A stretch of DNA of 64,000 nt, from positions 55,137 to 119,136 of the forward strand of contig JAJEJU010000019.1 of assembly GCA_021390615.1 (NCBI GenBank), written 5' to 3'. The translations under genes were made by a program, and so were the position numbers. This stretch comes from Rhodanobacteraceae bacterium ZG21-1. Its GTDB lineage: Bacteria > Pseudomonadota > Gammaproteobacteria > Xanthomonadales > Rhodanobacteraceae. The stretch's first letter is position 1. Each line of letters opens with the position of its first letter. This document shows positions 44,468 to 53,514 of this stretch, piece by piece. Below the pieces are notes generated by a model. That model was not told where the DNA came from. It did no database searches and worked only from the letters and a program-made list of their open reading frames with translations.

Positions 44468-45241
44468 ATGAACCTATCGATTTTCGTGGCCGGCTCGACC
44501 GGCGCCATCGGTGCCCGCCTGCTGCCGATGCTGCTGGCCCGCGGCCATCGTGTATTCGGGCTCACCCGCAGCCCGGACCGCGCCGCGGCCCTGCAGCAAC
44601 AGGGCGCCACGCCGGTGATCGCCGACGTGTTCGAACCCGAAGCCTTGATCGAAGCGCTGCGCGCTGCGCGCCCGGACGTCGTGGTGCACCAGTTGACCGA
44701 TCTGCCGCGCGGGCTGGCCGCCGACCGCATGGAGGAAGGCATCCGCCGCAATGCCCGCATCCGTCGCGAAGGCACGGCAAACCTGGTTGCCGCGGCGACG
44801 GCGGCCGGCGCCACCAAGCTGGTCGCACAGAGCGTGGCCTGGCTGTATGCGCCCGGTGATGAGCCGCATCCCGAAGAGGATCGGCTGGATCTCGAGGCGC
44901 AGGGGCTGCGCGCGATCAGCGTGGACGGCGTCGCAACGCTGGAGCGCACGGTGCTCGGCGCCGCGGGCCTGCAGGGCATCGTGCTGCGCTACGGCCAGCT
45001 GTGGGGACCGGGCACCGGCAGCGAAAGCGCCGAAGGCAAGGAACTGCCGCTGCACGTCGACGGCGCGGCCTGGGCGGCGGTGCTGGCCATCGAACGCGGC
45101 TGGCCGGGCATCTACAACGTGGTGGGCGACAACCGCCGCGTGCTGGTGGACAAGGCCGGGCGCGAGCTGGGCTGGACCGAGTCTGGTTGGACTGAATCGG
45201 GCTGGACTGAATCGGGCAGGCGCGCCCCGGCATCCGCCTGA
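44468..45241 (+). CDS. NAD(P)-binding epimerase/dehydratase-like protein with C-terminal tandem repeat
   Basis: An extended-SDR protein of 257 residues. The dinucleotide loop is 'VAGSTGAIGARLLP' (residues 7-20), 'HQLTDLPRG' follows the NxxT-type position and 'SVAWLYAPG' the serine region; the classical YxxxK tyrosine is not obvious, so it may bind cofactor without full epimerase activity. At the C-terminus a 15-bp unit is repeated three times in frame (45170-45214), giving GWTES GWTES GWTES G, an unusual tail on the protein. Neighbours give no pathway clue. Confidence 0.75.
   Translation: MNLSIFVAGSTGAIGARLLPMLLARGHRVFGLTRSPDRAAALQQQGATPVIADVFEPEALIEALRAARPDVVVHQLTDLPRGLAADRMEEGIRRNARIRREGTANLVAAATAAGATKLVAQSVAWLYAPGDEPHPEEDRLDLEAQGLRAISVDGVATLERTVLGAAGLQGIVLRYGQLWGPGTGSESAEGKELPLHVDGAAWAAVLAIERGWPGIYNVVGDNRRVLVDKAGRELGWTESGWTESGWTESGRRAPASA
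45170..45214 (+). repeat. In-frame 15-bp tandem repeat, three copies
   Basis: Three 15-bp units encode GWTES each; the second and third differ by one base and the first by three more. Slippage would change protein length without shifting the frame. It lies at the extreme 3' end of the epimerase-like gene. Confidence 0.85.
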
Positions 45242-45296
45242 GTCGGTGATTGCGGTGCGCCTGGCCGCATACGGTCAGGCGACGAAAGGCTGCGGC

Positions 45297-46007
45297 TTAC
45301 TTGCCTTCCTTCAGCGCGATCGCATTGATCCCCGCCGAGGACAGCCGCTGCTTGGTGGACTCCAGTTCGGTGGCCGAATGGAACGGTCCGAGTCGCACGC
45401 GATGGTAGGTCTGGCCGTTGACGTCGACCGACTGCACGTTGGCGACCAGACCCAGCATGGCCATCTTCGCCTTGAGCGTTTCGGCGTCAGCGGCGCTCGG
45501 GAACGCGCCGGCCTGCAGCAGGTAGCCGTTCGCCGTCGCGGCCGGCGGCGGCACCGCGGTGGCCGGCGCGGCGGTGATGGTCTGCGACACGGCGGCCGGC
45601 GCATGCGCCGCGGCGGCCTTCGCCTGCTGGGCTTGCTGCTGTTGCGCCTGCTGCTGGGCCGCCAGCTGTTTCTGCTGCTGCTCGGCGCGGGCCTGGGCGC
45701 TGATCTGTTCGTCCGGGATGCGCACTTCCTTTTCGGACAGCACGGAATAGAAATCGTACTGCGGCTTCTTCGGCGCAGTATCGGCGCTGGCCGGCTCCGG
45801 GCCGGACTCGCTGTTGGTGGCGTGCTCGGCCGTGGCGTTGGCGTTGGGCTGCGGCCCGGCAGGCGTCATCGGCAGCAGCGAATGGCGCGTCACGATGGCC
45901 ATCAGCAAGGCGCCGCCGAGCACGCCGATGATGGCGTAGCCCCAACCCGGAAAGCCGCCGCTGCTGTTGCGTACGGCCTGCTTACCCTTGCCCTTGCGTG
46001 CTGGCAT
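45297..46007 (-). CDS. SPOR-domain protein (FtsN-like)
   Basis: A 236-residue bitopic membrane protein: a short basic cytoplasmic N-terminus, a helix 'WGYAIIGVLGGALLMAIVT' (about 22-40), a long Gln/Ala-rich periplasmic linker (about 105-150) and a C-terminal SPOR domain ('GYLLQAGAFPSAADAETLKA', 'YHRVRLGPFHSATELES'). SPOR domains bind denuded peptidoglycan at the division septum, and this layout is that of FtsN, although the family has other members. Its ATG follows the argS stop with no gap, so the two are coupled; argS-SPOR pairing is usual in Xanthomonadales. Confidence 0.88.
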   Translation of the reverse strand: MPARKGKGKQAVRNSSGGFPGWGYAIIGVLGGALLMAIVTRHSLLPMTPAGPQPNANATAEHATNSESGPEPASADTAPKKPQYDFYSVLSEKEVRIPDEQISAQARAEQQQKQLAAQQQAQQQQAQQAKAAAAHAPAAVSQTITAAPATAVPPPAATANGYLLQAGAFPSAADAETLKAKMAMLGLVANVQSVDVNGQTYHRVRLGPFHSATELESTKQRLSSAGINAIALKEGK

Positions 46008-47699
46008 CTACATCTTCTCCGGGGCACTGAGTCCCAGCAAATCCAAACCGTTGCGGATGACCTGGCGCGTGGCCAGGGCGAGCGTGATGCGCGCGTGGCG
46101 CAGCTCCGCGTCGTCCACGATCCACTTGTGCTCGTGATAATAGCTGTGCAGGGCGCCGGCGAGCTCGCGCAGGTACTGCGCGATCAGGTGCGGTTCCAGA
46201 TTGGCCGCCGCCGCCTCAAGCACTTCCGGGTAGCGCGACAGTTCGGTGAACAGCGCCTGCTCGTGCAGGCTGTCCAGGCGTGCCAGCTGGGCGATGCCGA
46301 TGCCGCTGTCGACCGGCGGCAGGCCGCGCTCGGCCAGCTCCTCCAGCACGCGGCAGACGCGCGCATGGGCGTACTGGATGTAGTAGACCGGGTTGTCGTT
46401 GCTCTGCGAGCGGGCCAGGTCGATGTCGAACACCAGCTGCGAATCGGCCTTGCGCGCGATCAGGAAGTAGCGCGTCGCATCGCGGCCGGCTTCCTCGATC
46501 AGGTCGCGCAGGGTGAGGTAGCTGCCGGCCCGCTTGGAGAGCTTCACCTCCTCGCCGCCGCGCATCACCGTCACCATCTGGTACAGCACGTAGTCCGGGT
46601 AGCCCTTGGGAATGCCGACGTCCAGCGCCTGCAGGCCGGCCTTCACGCGGGCCAGCGAGCCGTGATGGTCGGAGCCGAGCACGGTCACCGCGTGGGTGTA
46701 GCCGCGCTGCCACTTCGACAGGTGATAGGCCACGTCCGGCACGAAGTAGGTATAGCTGCCGTCCGACTTGCGCATCACGCGGTCTTTGTCGTCGCCGAAA
46801 TCGGTGCTGCGCAGCCACAGCGCACCGCCTTCCTCGTAGGTGTGGCCGTGGGCGACCAGCTCGCGCACGGTCTCCTCCACCTTGCCGTCGCCGTAGAGCG
46901 AGGACTCCAGGTAGTACACGTCGAAGCCGACCCCGAAGGCCTTCAGGTCCAGGTCCTGCTCGCGGCGCAGATAGGCCACGGCGAAATGACGGATGGCTTC
47001 CAGGTCGTCGACGTTCTTCGCGCCGGTGACCAGGTGGCCTTCCACGTCCACGCTGGCGCCGTCGAGATAGGCCTTGGCCACGTCGGCGATGTAGTCGCCG
47101 CGGTAGCCGTCTTCCGGCCAGCCGGCGTCGTTCGGGCTGAGGCCGCGGGCGCGCGCCTGCACCGAGATGGCCAGGTTGTGGATCTGCACGCCGGCATCGT
47201 TGTAGTAGAACTCGCGCTTGACCTTCCATCCGCTGGCGTCGAGCAGGCGCGCCAGACAGTCGCCCAGCACGGCGTTGCGGCCATGGCCGACGTGCAGCGG
47301 GCCGGTCGGGTTGGCGGAGACGAACTCCACCCCGGCAGTTACGCCCTTGCCGCTGTGGTTGCGGCCATAGGCGCCGCCCTCGGCCAGGATGCGGGCCAGT
47401 TCGGCGTGATAGGCCGCCGGCGCCAGGAAGAAGTTGATGAAGCCCGGGCCGGCGATGTCCACCTTGGCGACCACGGTGGAGGGCGGCAGGGCAGCGACCA
47501 GCTTTTCGGCCAACTCGCGCGGCTTGGCCCGCGCCGCCTTGGCCAGCAGCATGGCCGCATTGCTGGCGAAGTCGCCATGCTCGCGGCTGCGCGTGCGCTC
47601 GACCACGAAATCCGGCAAGGCGAGGTCGGCGGGCAGGACGGCGTCGGCCTGCAGGGCCCGGATGGCCTGCAGCAGCAGTTCACGCAGCTGTTCTTTCAC
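46008..47699 (-). CDS. argS: Arginine-tRNA ligase
   Basis: Class I aminoacyl-tRNA synthetase of 563 residues that charges tRNA-Arg. The HIGH-type signature is '[20 protein letters not shown]' near residue 130, 'MSKR'-like [12 protein letters not shown] near 395 is the KMSKS counterpart, and the DALR anticodon domain ends '[12 protein letters not shown]'. It starts at GTG. The SPOR gene follows directly. Upstream lies the 664-bp noncoding region with DnaA-box-like sites. Confidence 0.95.
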   Translation of the reverse strand: MKEQLRELLLQAIRALQADAVLPADLALPDFVVERTRSREHGDFASNAAMLLAKAARAKPRELAEKLVAALPPSTVVAKVDIAGPGFINFFLAPAAYHAELARILAEGGAYGRNHSGKGVTAGVEFVSANPTGPLHVGHGRNAVLGDCLARLLDASGWKVKREFYYNDAGVQIHNLAISVQARARGLSPNDAGWPEDGYRGDYIADVAKAYLDGASVDVEGHLVTGAKNVDDLEAIRHFAVAYLRREQDLDLKAFGVGFDVYYLESSLYGDGKVEETVRELVAHGHTYEEGGALWLRSTDFGDDKDRVMRKSDGSYTYFVPDVAYHLSKWQRGYTHAVTVLGSDHHGSLARVKAGLQALDVGIPKGYPDYVLYQMVTVMRGGEEVKLSKRAGSYLTLRDLIEEAGRDATRYFLIARKADSQLVFDIDLARSQSNDNPVYYIQYAHARVCRVLEELAERGLPPVDSGIGIAQLARLDSLHEQALFTELSRYPEVLEAAAANLEPHLIAQYLRELAGALHSYYHEHKWIVDDAELRHARITLALATRQVIRNGLDLLGLSAPEKM

Positions 47700-47877
47700 G
47701 GCTGAGGTCAGGTCGAGATGGAATCGCTCATTCTATCAGAGCCTTGCCGCTACGACCTCACGACCTCGCGCAAGCTTGAAGTCATGACGTCAAGCCGCCG
47801 TGTGGCCGGTGCGGCGTGGGCTGCCGTGGCGGTGACGTATTCGTGCGGTCGCGGGCTCTCGCGGCCGTGCATGGTTC

Positions 47878-47886
47878 TGTGGATAA
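47878..47886 (-). promoter_or_regulatory. DnaA box, perfect match
   Basis: TGTGGATAA is the reverse complement of TTATCCACA, the strong E. coli-type DnaA box; the wider CTGTGGATAACTC equals a well-known strong-site context. It is followed at once by a partial copy (TGTGAGGAA). Confidence 0.6.
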
Positions 47887-48041
47887 CTCTGTGAGGAATC
47901 CGGGGCATCCAGACGCACCGGCGGCGACGGCGCCCGGCAGGAATCCTTATTTTCAGAAAAAAGGCAATAAATTCAATGCACTGAAGATCATCCTTGATAA
48001 ATTCTGGCTCAAATGCTCGGCAAGTACGAATTGTCGGAATT

Positions 48042-48050
48042 TGTGCATAA
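48042..48050 (-). promoter_or_regulatory. DnaA-box-like site, one mismatch
   Basis: TGTGCATAA (reverse complement TTATGCACA) fits the relaxed consensus TTWTNCACA. It is in the same orientation as the site at 47878 and lies at the edge of the AT-rich patch. Confidence 0.45.
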
Positions 48051-48130
48051 GTTTTTTTGCGTGAGCCGGCCCGGGGCGCCCGGCAGGGCATGTCATGGCG
48101 CTGTCACTGCTGAACGCCATACTGGCGCGG

Positions 48131-48188
48131 TATCCACGGAATCCCCTCCCGGCGTGATACACGGATTGCCGGATCCAGATATACACGG
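48131..48188 (+). repeat. Three spaced TATNCACGG direct repeats
   Basis: TATCCACGG at 48131, GATACACGG at 48156 and TATACACGG at 48180 share the core AT(A/C)CACGG with spacings of 25 and 24 bp. TATNCAC is also the core of DnaA boxes, and ACGG/ACGGA is the core of CsrA/RsmA-binding RNA motifs, so either reading is possible. Confidence 0.6.
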
Positions 48189-48191
48189 CAG

Positions 48192-48223
48192 ACGGCGCGG
48201 CCTCCCCCCGTGCCGTTTTTTTT
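48192..48223 (+). terminator. Strong rho-independent terminator, plus strand
   Basis: Stem CGGCGCGG/CCGTGCCG (8 bp, one G-U, extended by an A-T) with a 7-nt loop, followed by eight T residues (48216-48223). It is the strongest terminator in the window and has no upstream plus-strand CDS. Confidence 0.85.
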
Positions 48224-48363
48224 GTCTCAATGTTGGCCGGGTGCCACGATTTCGTCGAAATTGCCAGCTTTTCGACGCACGATCGGGTGGATTTCGCTAT
48301 CCATTCCAGGGTGACTGCACCGCCGGATGGTGCGTGAGCTGCCTCCAGGTCGACCGGGAGGGC

Positions 48364-49035
48364 TCAGATCAGGCCGCGAGCAGCCATCGAGACCGGCTCG
48401 CCGGCGCCGATCACCAGATGATCGAGCACACGCACCCCCACCAGTTGCAAGGCGTCGCGCAGCTCATGGGTGATCTCCTGGTCGGCCATGCTGGGCTCGG
48501 CGACCCCGGAGGGATGGTTGTGCGCAAAGATCACCGCGCAGGCATTGTGCCGCAGGCACGCCCGCACCACTTCGCGCGGATGCACGCTGGCGCCGTCGAT
48601 GGTGCCGCGAAAGAGCTCCTCGAAGGCCAGCACCCGGTGGCGGTTGTCGAGGTACAGGCAGCCGAATACCTCGTACGGCAGGTGGCGCAGCCGGGCGCGC
48701 AGATAGTCGCCGCTGTCGCGCGGGTTGCCCAGGGTCGGCTGCAGCTGCAGCTGTTCGGCCGGGCTGCGCCGCGCCAGTTCCAGCGCCGCGGCGATGCGCG
48801 CCCGCTTGACCGGTCCCAGGCCGCGCGCGCGAACGAATTGATCGGGATGGCCGAGCAGCTGGCCCAGGCTGCCGGCACTCATCAACAGCTCGCGGCCCAG
48901 GCTCAGCGCGTCCTTGCCGCGACTGCCGCTGCCCAGCAGCACCGCCAGCAGCTCCGCGTCGGACAGGCTGCTGCTGCCTCGGCTCAACAGTCGTTCGCGC
49001 GGGCGTTCGCCCTCTGGCCAGTCACGGATGCTCAT
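48364..49035 (-). CDS. radC: RadC-like JAB domain protein
   Basis: A 223-residue protein. N-terminal helix-hairpin-helix-type region ('[20 protein letters not shown]' near residue 24) is followed by the JAB/MPN metalloprotease-like domain with the zinc motif HNHPSG at residues 172-177 and an Asp eight residues later. Despite its name it has no proven role in recombination repair. The start [10 protein letters not shown] at 49035 is the family's usual one; an upstream ATG adds 16 residues that overlap the divergent promoter. It is divergent from coaBC, a common gammaproteobacterial order. Confidence 0.9.
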   Translation of the reverse strand: MSIRDWPEGERPRERLLSRGSSSLSDAELLAVLLGSGSRGKDALSLGRELLMSAGSLGQLLGHPDQFVRARGLGPVKRARIAAALELARRSPAEQLQLQPTLGNPRDSGDYLRARLRHLPYEVFGCLYLDNRHRVLAFEELFRGTIDGASVHPREVVRACLRHNACAVIFAHNHPSGVAEPSMADQEITHELRDALQLVGVRVLDHLVIGAGEPVSMAARGLI

Positions 49036-49131
49036 GCGGGCAGCATGCCGCGTCGATGCCGGCGCAAGCAGCGGTCGCGACATATGAATCCGGTAAGCTA
49101 GCCGTCTGCCCGTTTGTCAGGCGCCGCCTAC

Positions 49132-50352
49132 ATGAGTCTTGCCCATCGCCGCATCCTGCTTGGAGTCACCGGCGGCATCGCCGCCTACAAAGCCTGCGAA
49201 CTGGTCCGCCGCCTGCGCGAGCTGGGCGCCGAGGTGCGCGTGGTGATGACCGAGAACGCCACCCGCTTCGTCACCCCGACCGCCTTCCAGGCGCTGTCCG
49301 GCCAGGCCGTGCGGACCAGCCTGTGGGACGAGCACGCCGAGGCGGCGATGGGGCATATCGAACTGGCGCGCTGGGCCGAGCGGATCCTGATCGCGCCGGC
49401 CAGCGCCGACACCATCGCGCGGCTGGCGCATGGCCAGGCCGACGACCTGCTCACCACGCTGTGCCTGGCCAGCGCCGCGCCGCTGTACGTGGCGCCGGCG
49501 ATGAATCAGCAGATGTGGGCGCACCCGGCGGTGCAGGCCAACATCGCGCAGCTGCGCCAGCATGGCGTGCACCTGCTGGGCCCGGCCGCCGGCGACCAGG
49601 CCTGCGGCGACGTCGGCTCGGGACGCATGCTGGAGCCGCACGAACTGCGCGACGCCATGCTCGCCTCGTTCGATTCCGCGTCGACCGCACCCGGTGCGCT
49701 GCAGGGGCTGCGCGTGCTGGTCAGCGCCGGTCCGACCTACGAAGACATCGATCCGGTGCGCTTCATCGGCAATCGCAGCTCGGGCCGGATGGGCTTCGCC
49801 GTCGCCGAGGCGGCGGTGCGGGCCGGCGCCTCGGTAACCCTGGTGGCTGGCCCGGTGAGCCTGGCCACGCCGGCTGGCGTGGGCACTCGCATCGACGTGC
49901 GCAGTGCGGCCCAGATGTACGAGGCCGTGCTTGCAGCGGCGGCGCAGGCCGACATCTACATCGGCGCGGCGGCGGTGGGCGACTATCGCCCGCTCGAGGT
50001 GGCCGAGCGCAAATGGAAGAAACGCGACGGCGCCACCGTGCAGCTGTCATTGACCGAAAACCCCGACATTCTCGGCGGCCTGGCGGCAACCTCCGCTCCG
50101 CCCTTCCTGGTCGGCTTCGCGGCCGAGACCCACGACGTGGCGAGCTATGCGCAGGACAAGCTGCGCCGCAAGCACCTGGACATGATCGCCGCCAACCAGG
50201 TGGGCGGCGGCCTGGGTTTCGAGACCGCGGAGAATGCGCTGACCTTGTACTGGGCCGATGGCGAGGCGGAACTGCCCCGCGCCGACAAGGCGGAGCTTGC
50301 GCGCGAGCTGGTCGCGCAGGTGGCGGCGCGTTACCGGACGGTGCGCGCATGA
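49132..50352 (+). CDS. coaBC: Bifunctional phosphopantothenoylcysteine decarboxylase/synthetase
   Basis: Flavoprotein of 406 residues catalysing two steps of coenzyme A synthesis: ligation of cysteine to phosphopantothenate (CoaB, C-terminal half) and decarboxylation (CoaC, N-terminal half). CoaC parts are '[20 protein letters not shown]' at residues 7-26 and the active-site 'APAMNQQMW' near 120. CoaB begins near '[20 protein letters not shown]' (about 200) with '[14 protein letters not shown]'. The ATG at 49132 is chosen over a TTG upstream. Its stop overlaps the dut start by ATGA. Confidence 0.95.
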   Translation: MSLAHRRILLGVTGGIAAYKACELVRRLRELGAEVRVVMTENATRFVTPTAFQALSGQAVRTSLWDEHAEAAMGHIELARWAERILIAPASADTIARLAHGQADDLLTTLCLASAAPLYVAPAMNQQMWAHPAVQANIAQLRQHGVHLLGPAAGDQACGDVGSGRMLEPHELRDAMLASFDSASTAPGALQGLRVLVSAGPTYEDIDPVRFIGNRSSGRMGFAVAEAAVRAGASVTLVAGPVSLATPAGVGTRIDVRSAAQMYEAVLAAAAQADIYIGAAAVGDYRPLEVAERKWKKRDGATVQLSLTENPDILGGLAATSAPPFLVGFAAETHDVASYAQDKLRRKHLDMIAANQVGGGLGFETAENALTLYWADGEAELPRADKAELARELVAQVAARYRTVRA

Positions 50353-50816
50353 CGGCGGCGCTGATCGATGTCGAACTGAAAATCCTCGATCCGCGCCTGG
50401 GCGACAGCATCCCGCTGCCGCAGCCGGCCACCGTCGCCAGCGCCGGCATGGATCTGCGCGCCGCGCTCGAGGCCCCGCTGACTCTGGCGCCGGGCGACAA
50501 CGCCCTGGTGCCCAGTGGCATCGCGATCCACATCGGCGATCCCGGCTGGTGCGCGTTGATCGTGCCGCGCTCGGGGCTGGGACATAAGCATGGCTTGGTC
50601 ATGGGCAACCTGGTCGGCGTGATCGACGCCGACTACCAGGGCCCGCTGATGATTTCGTGCTGGAATCGGGGCCGCGAGCCTTACACGATCCAGGTCGGCG
50701 ACCGCATCGCGCAGCTGCTGCTGGTGCCGGTGGCGCAGGCGCGACTGAAGGTGGTGACCGCATTCGCAGCTTCGCAACGCGGGGAAGGTGGTTTCGGTTC
50801 GACCGGTATACAGTGA
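50349..50816 (+). CDS. dut: Deoxyuridine 5'-triphosphate nucleotidohydrolase
   Basis: Trimeric dUTPase of 155 residues that hydrolyses dUTP to dUMP, keeping uracil out of DNA and supplying thymidylate synthesis. The five motifs are present: 'ASAGMDLRA', '[10 protein letters not shown]', '[11 protein letters not shown]', 'GDRIAQLLL' and the C-terminal '[10 protein letters not shown]'. Its ATG overlaps the coaBC stop, and algC follows 22 bp later, so the three genes form an operon. Confidence 0.96.
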   Translation: MTAALIDVELKILDPRLGDSIPLPQPATVASAGMDLRAALEAPLTLAPGDNALVPSGIAIHIGDPGWCALIVPRSGLGHKHGLVMGNLVGVIDADYQGPLMISCWNRGREPYTIQVGDRIAQLLLVPVAQARLKVVTAFAASQRGEGGFGSTGIQ

Positions 50817-50838
50817 CGGTTCCTGTGGGGGGACAGGC

Positions 50839-53169
50839 ATGGATCTGAAAGGGTTGGGAGGGCAGCGTCTGACCATCGGAGATTGGCCGCGACTGGTGCG
50901 CCTGGCCGCCGGCACCGTATTGCTGCTGCTCGGCCTGTTCTGCAGCTGGCAGGCCTGGCTGATCTTCGACGAAAGCAGCGCGGACGAGCACGTGCAGGCG
51001 GCGCAGCAGCAGGCCGTGCGCGAGCTGGCCAGCGAGCTGGCCGGCGAACGTCAGCAGATCGAGCACGCGCTGGCCGGCATCGATCCGGCCGGAGCGCTGG
51101 CCAATCCGACGGCGACGATTACCGCGATCAAGGCGCAGCTGCCGCAGGCGCAGGCGGTGGAGCTGTACAGCGGCGGCCTCGACGAGGTGCTGCACGCCAA
51201 CTACCGCGACTTCGGCTACGCCAAGGCGGCGCAGCTGATGGCAGCCCAGAGCGCCGACGGCGCGCCGCTGGTGCAGTCGGTGTCGCACAACGGCGAACGC
51301 CGGCTCAGCCTGGCGTTGCCGCTGGGCGGGGCGCAGCGCCCGCAGGCCTGGGTCTGGGTGGAGTGGCCGCTGACCGCGCTGCAGCAGCGCTTTGCCGGCA
51401 TCTCCGCCGGCGGCGGCCGGCTCGAGCTGCGCCAGGGTGACGGACGCGGCGACGTGCGCCTGCTCTCCAGCGGTGTGGAAGCGGCGGACATGTCGGCGCT
51501 GGGCCAGCCGGTCGCCGGCAGCAACCTGAATGTGGCGGCCGCCCTACCGGAAGCGTTCATCGTGCTCCCGCGATCATGGCCAGTGGCTGTCCTGATCGCC
51601 CTCTTCGGCATCGGCAGCGGCATCTACTTGCTGTGGCTGCGTTTGCGCGTCGGGCAATGGCGCGCAGCGAAACCCGAGGAACCCGTTTTGTCCGAAGTCG
51701 AAACTGCTGCAACCCCGCCCGAGCCGGCCAAGCCGGCGCCCGTACCGTCCGCTCCGCGTCCCAACCAGCCGGCGAAGGCCGAGCCGGTGCGCGTCGATCC
51801 CACCATCTTCCGCGCCTATGACGTGCGCGGCGTGGTCGGCCAGTCGCTGACCCGCGAGGTGGCCAAGCTGCTCGGTCAGGCTATCGGCAGCCTGATGCGC
51901 GAACGCGGGCTGCACGAGATCGTGGTCGGCCGCGACGGCCGGCTGTCCGGCCCGGAGCTGGTGGCAGGCTTGTCGGACGGCCTGCGCGCGGCCGGCATCG
52001 ACGTGATCGACCTCGGCGCGGTGCCCACGCCGGTGGTCTATTACGCGGCCTACCGTTTCAACACCGGCAGCGGCGTCGCCGTCACCGGCAGCCACAATCC
52101 GCCGGACTACAACGGCTTCAAGATCGTGATCGGCGGCGAGACCTTGTCCGAGGGCGCGATCCAGGACCTGTACCGACGCATCAACGAAGGCGCGCTGGAA
52201 AGCGGCGGCGAAGGCCGCCAGCGCAGCGTCGACGTGGTGCCGGACTATATCGAGCGCATCGTTTCCGACGTGCAGGCCGGCCGCCACCTGAAAGTGGTGG
52301 TCGACAGCGGCAACGGCATCCCCGGCGCGGTGGCGCCGCAGGTGCTGGAAGGCATCGGCTGCGAGGTGATCCCGCTGTACTGCGACGTCGACGGCACCTT
52401 CCCGAACCATCATCCGGACCCGTCCGATCCGCACAACCTGGAAGACCTGATTCTGGCGGTGAAGCAGACCGGCGCCGACCTCGGCGTGGCCTTCGACGGC
52501 GATGGCGACCGCCTCGGCGTGGTGACCCGCGCCGGCGAGATCATATTCCCGGACCGCACCTTGATGCTGTTCGCGCGCGACGTGCTGTCGCGCCAGCCGG
52601 GCGCCACCATCATCTACGACGTGAAGTGCACCGGCCACCTCAAGGGCGAGATCCTCGACGCCGGCGGCAGTCCGCTGATGTGGCGCACCGGCCATTCGCT
52701 GATCAAGGCCAAGATGCGCGAGACCGGCGCCGAGCTGGCCGGCGAGATGAGCGGCCACTTCTTCTTCAAGGAACGCTGGTACGGCTTCGACGACGGCATT
52801 TATGCCGGCGCGCGCCTGCTGGAGATTCTCGCCGGCGACCTGGAAGAGCGCACGCCGGAGGAAATCTTCGCCACCTGCCCCAAGGGCGTTTCCACGCCCG
52901 AGCTGAAGATCGAGATGGCCGAAGGCGAGCACTACCGCTTCATGGAGAAATTCCGCGAAAAGGCGGATTTCGGTGGCGCCACCCTGATCACCATCGACGG
53001 CGTGCGCGCCGACTGGCCGGACGGCTGGGGCCTGGTGCGGCCGTCCAATACCACGCCGGTCCTGGTGCTGCGCTTCGACGCCGACAATGCGGCGGCGCTC
53101 AAGCGCGTGCAGCAGGTGTTCCGCGAGCAGTTGCTGGCGGTCGAGCCGGGGCTGAAGCTGCCGTTCTAA
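50839..53169 (+). CDS. algC: Phosphomannomutase/phosphoglucomutase with N-terminal membrane and periplasmic domain
   Basis: The C-terminal 460 residues form an AlgC/XanA-type mutase that interconverts sugar 1- and 6-phosphates for exopolysaccharide, LPS and rhamnolipid precursors. Phosphoserine S418 is in TGSHNP, the Mg2+ loop is DGDGDR at 553-558 and the sugar-binding loop is 'GEMSGHFFF' near 635. Uniquely long for the enzyme (776 residues, about 465 expected), it begins with a helix (about 15-35), a 200-residue periplasmic domain, a second helix (about 243-265) and a proline-rich linker. That placement puts the enzyme at the inner face of the membrane. GGGGGGACA precedes the ATG. Such fusions occur in Xanthomonadales; the sensor role is inferred. 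Confidence 0.9.
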   Translation: MDLKGLGGQRLTIGDWPRLVRLAAGTVLLLLGLFCSWQAWLIFDESSADEHVQAAQQQAVRELASELAGERQQIEHALAGIDPAGALANPTATITAIKAQLPQAQAVELYSGGLDEVLHANYRDFGYAKAAQLMAAQSADGAPLVQSVSHNGERRLSLALPLGGAQRPQAWVWVEWPLTALQQRFAGISAGGGRLELRQGDGRGDVRLLSSGVEAADMSALGQPVAGSNLNVAAALPEAFIVLPRSWPVAVLIALFGIGSGIYLLWLRLRVGQWRAAKPEEPVLSEVETAATPPEPAKPAPVPSAPRPNQPAKAEPVRVDPTIFRAYDVRGVVGQSLTREVAKLLGQAIGSLMRERGLHEIVVGRDGRLSGPELVAGLSDGLRAAGIDVIDLGAVPTPVVYYAAYRFNTGSGVAVTGSHNPPDYNGFKIVIGGETLSEGAIQDLYRRINEGALESGGEGRQRSVDVVPDYIERIVSDVQAGRHLKVVVDSGNGIPGAVAPQVLEGIGCEVIPLYCDVDGTFPNHHPDPSDPHNLEDLILAVKQTGADLGVAFDGDGDRLGVVTRAGEIIFPDRTLMLFARDVLSRQPGATIIYDVKCTGHLKGEILDAGGSPLMWRTGHSLIKAKMRETGAELAGEMSGHFFFKERWYGFDDGIYAGARLLEILAGDLEERTPEEIFATCPKGVSTPELKIEMAEGEHYRFMEKFREKADFGGATLITIDGVRADWPDGWGLVRPSNTTPVLVLRFDADNAAALKRVQQVFREQLLAVEPGLKLPF

Positions 53170-53514
53170 GCGCCTGCGTTGCAGTTCCCCGTCACGGGCG
53201 TTGCTCGTGACGGGGATTCAGCGCGGTGGATCGTGGCGTGGCCGTGCCGTCTGCATGGGCAGATATAGGACAGGCTGCGAGCTGCGGGTTGCGCCGTTCG
53301 TTGAAGGCATGGAACTGCCTGGCGGTCGCCGTGGGCACATGTGTTCGTGCCGAGTCGATGTACGTCCTGGGCTGCGTCATCGCGCGGTCGCGCGCCGACT
53401 TGCGCTCCCTCGTTCCGATTTGCGCTGCACGCAGAAAATCCCTTCTTGAGGCGAGGCCCTTGGAAGCGATCGAGCAGCTGTCGAGAAAGCGCCGAGACTC
53501 GGCGGCATTGCCGC
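53170..53514. other. 345-bp region without a supported gene
   Basis: After the algC hairpin the DNA up to the convergent DUF4124 gene has no ORF with family features on either strand. Nothing else stands out. Confidence 0.5.
53187..53215 (+). terminator. Hairpin after algC
   Basis: A perfect 10-bp stem CCCCGTCACG/CGTGACGGGG with a 9-nt loop, 17 bp past the algC stop. It lacks a U-tract but its position at the end of the coaBC-dut-algC operon suits termination. Confidence 0.65.

Larger units (their letters stand above)
48040..48223 (+). ncRNA. Candidate small RNA ending at a strong terminator
   Basis: The plus strand here ends in a strong terminator (48192-48223) without any upstream plus-strand gene, so an untranslated transcript of roughly 100-200 nt is the simplest explanation. 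The body has a possible ATGGCG/CGCCAT hairpin (about 48096-48121) and three spaced ACGG-core repeats. The 5' end is not defined; a promoter was not recognised. It does not match 4.5S, tmRNA or RNase P RNA patterns that I know. Confidence 0.45.
47700..48363. other. 664-bp gene-free region with AT-rich patches, DnaA-box-like sites and a terminator
   Basis: No ORF with coding character lies between argS and radC (a frame at 48013 on the plus strand shadows radC). The segment 47935-48060 is far richer in A/T than its surroundings. It contains TGTGGATAA at 47878, TGTGCATAA at 48042, three spaced repeats around 48131-48188, and a strong rho-independent terminator at 48192-48223 for plus-strand transcription, although no plus-strand CDS precedes it. 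Two readings are offered in the findings: a DnaA-binding region or a small RNA gene. Confidence 0.65.

Noticed and set aside
48013-49101. Plus-strand 362-codon frame between argS and coaBC
   Set aside because: Mostly antisense to radC, which has the HNHPSG motif; the upstream part is noncoding.
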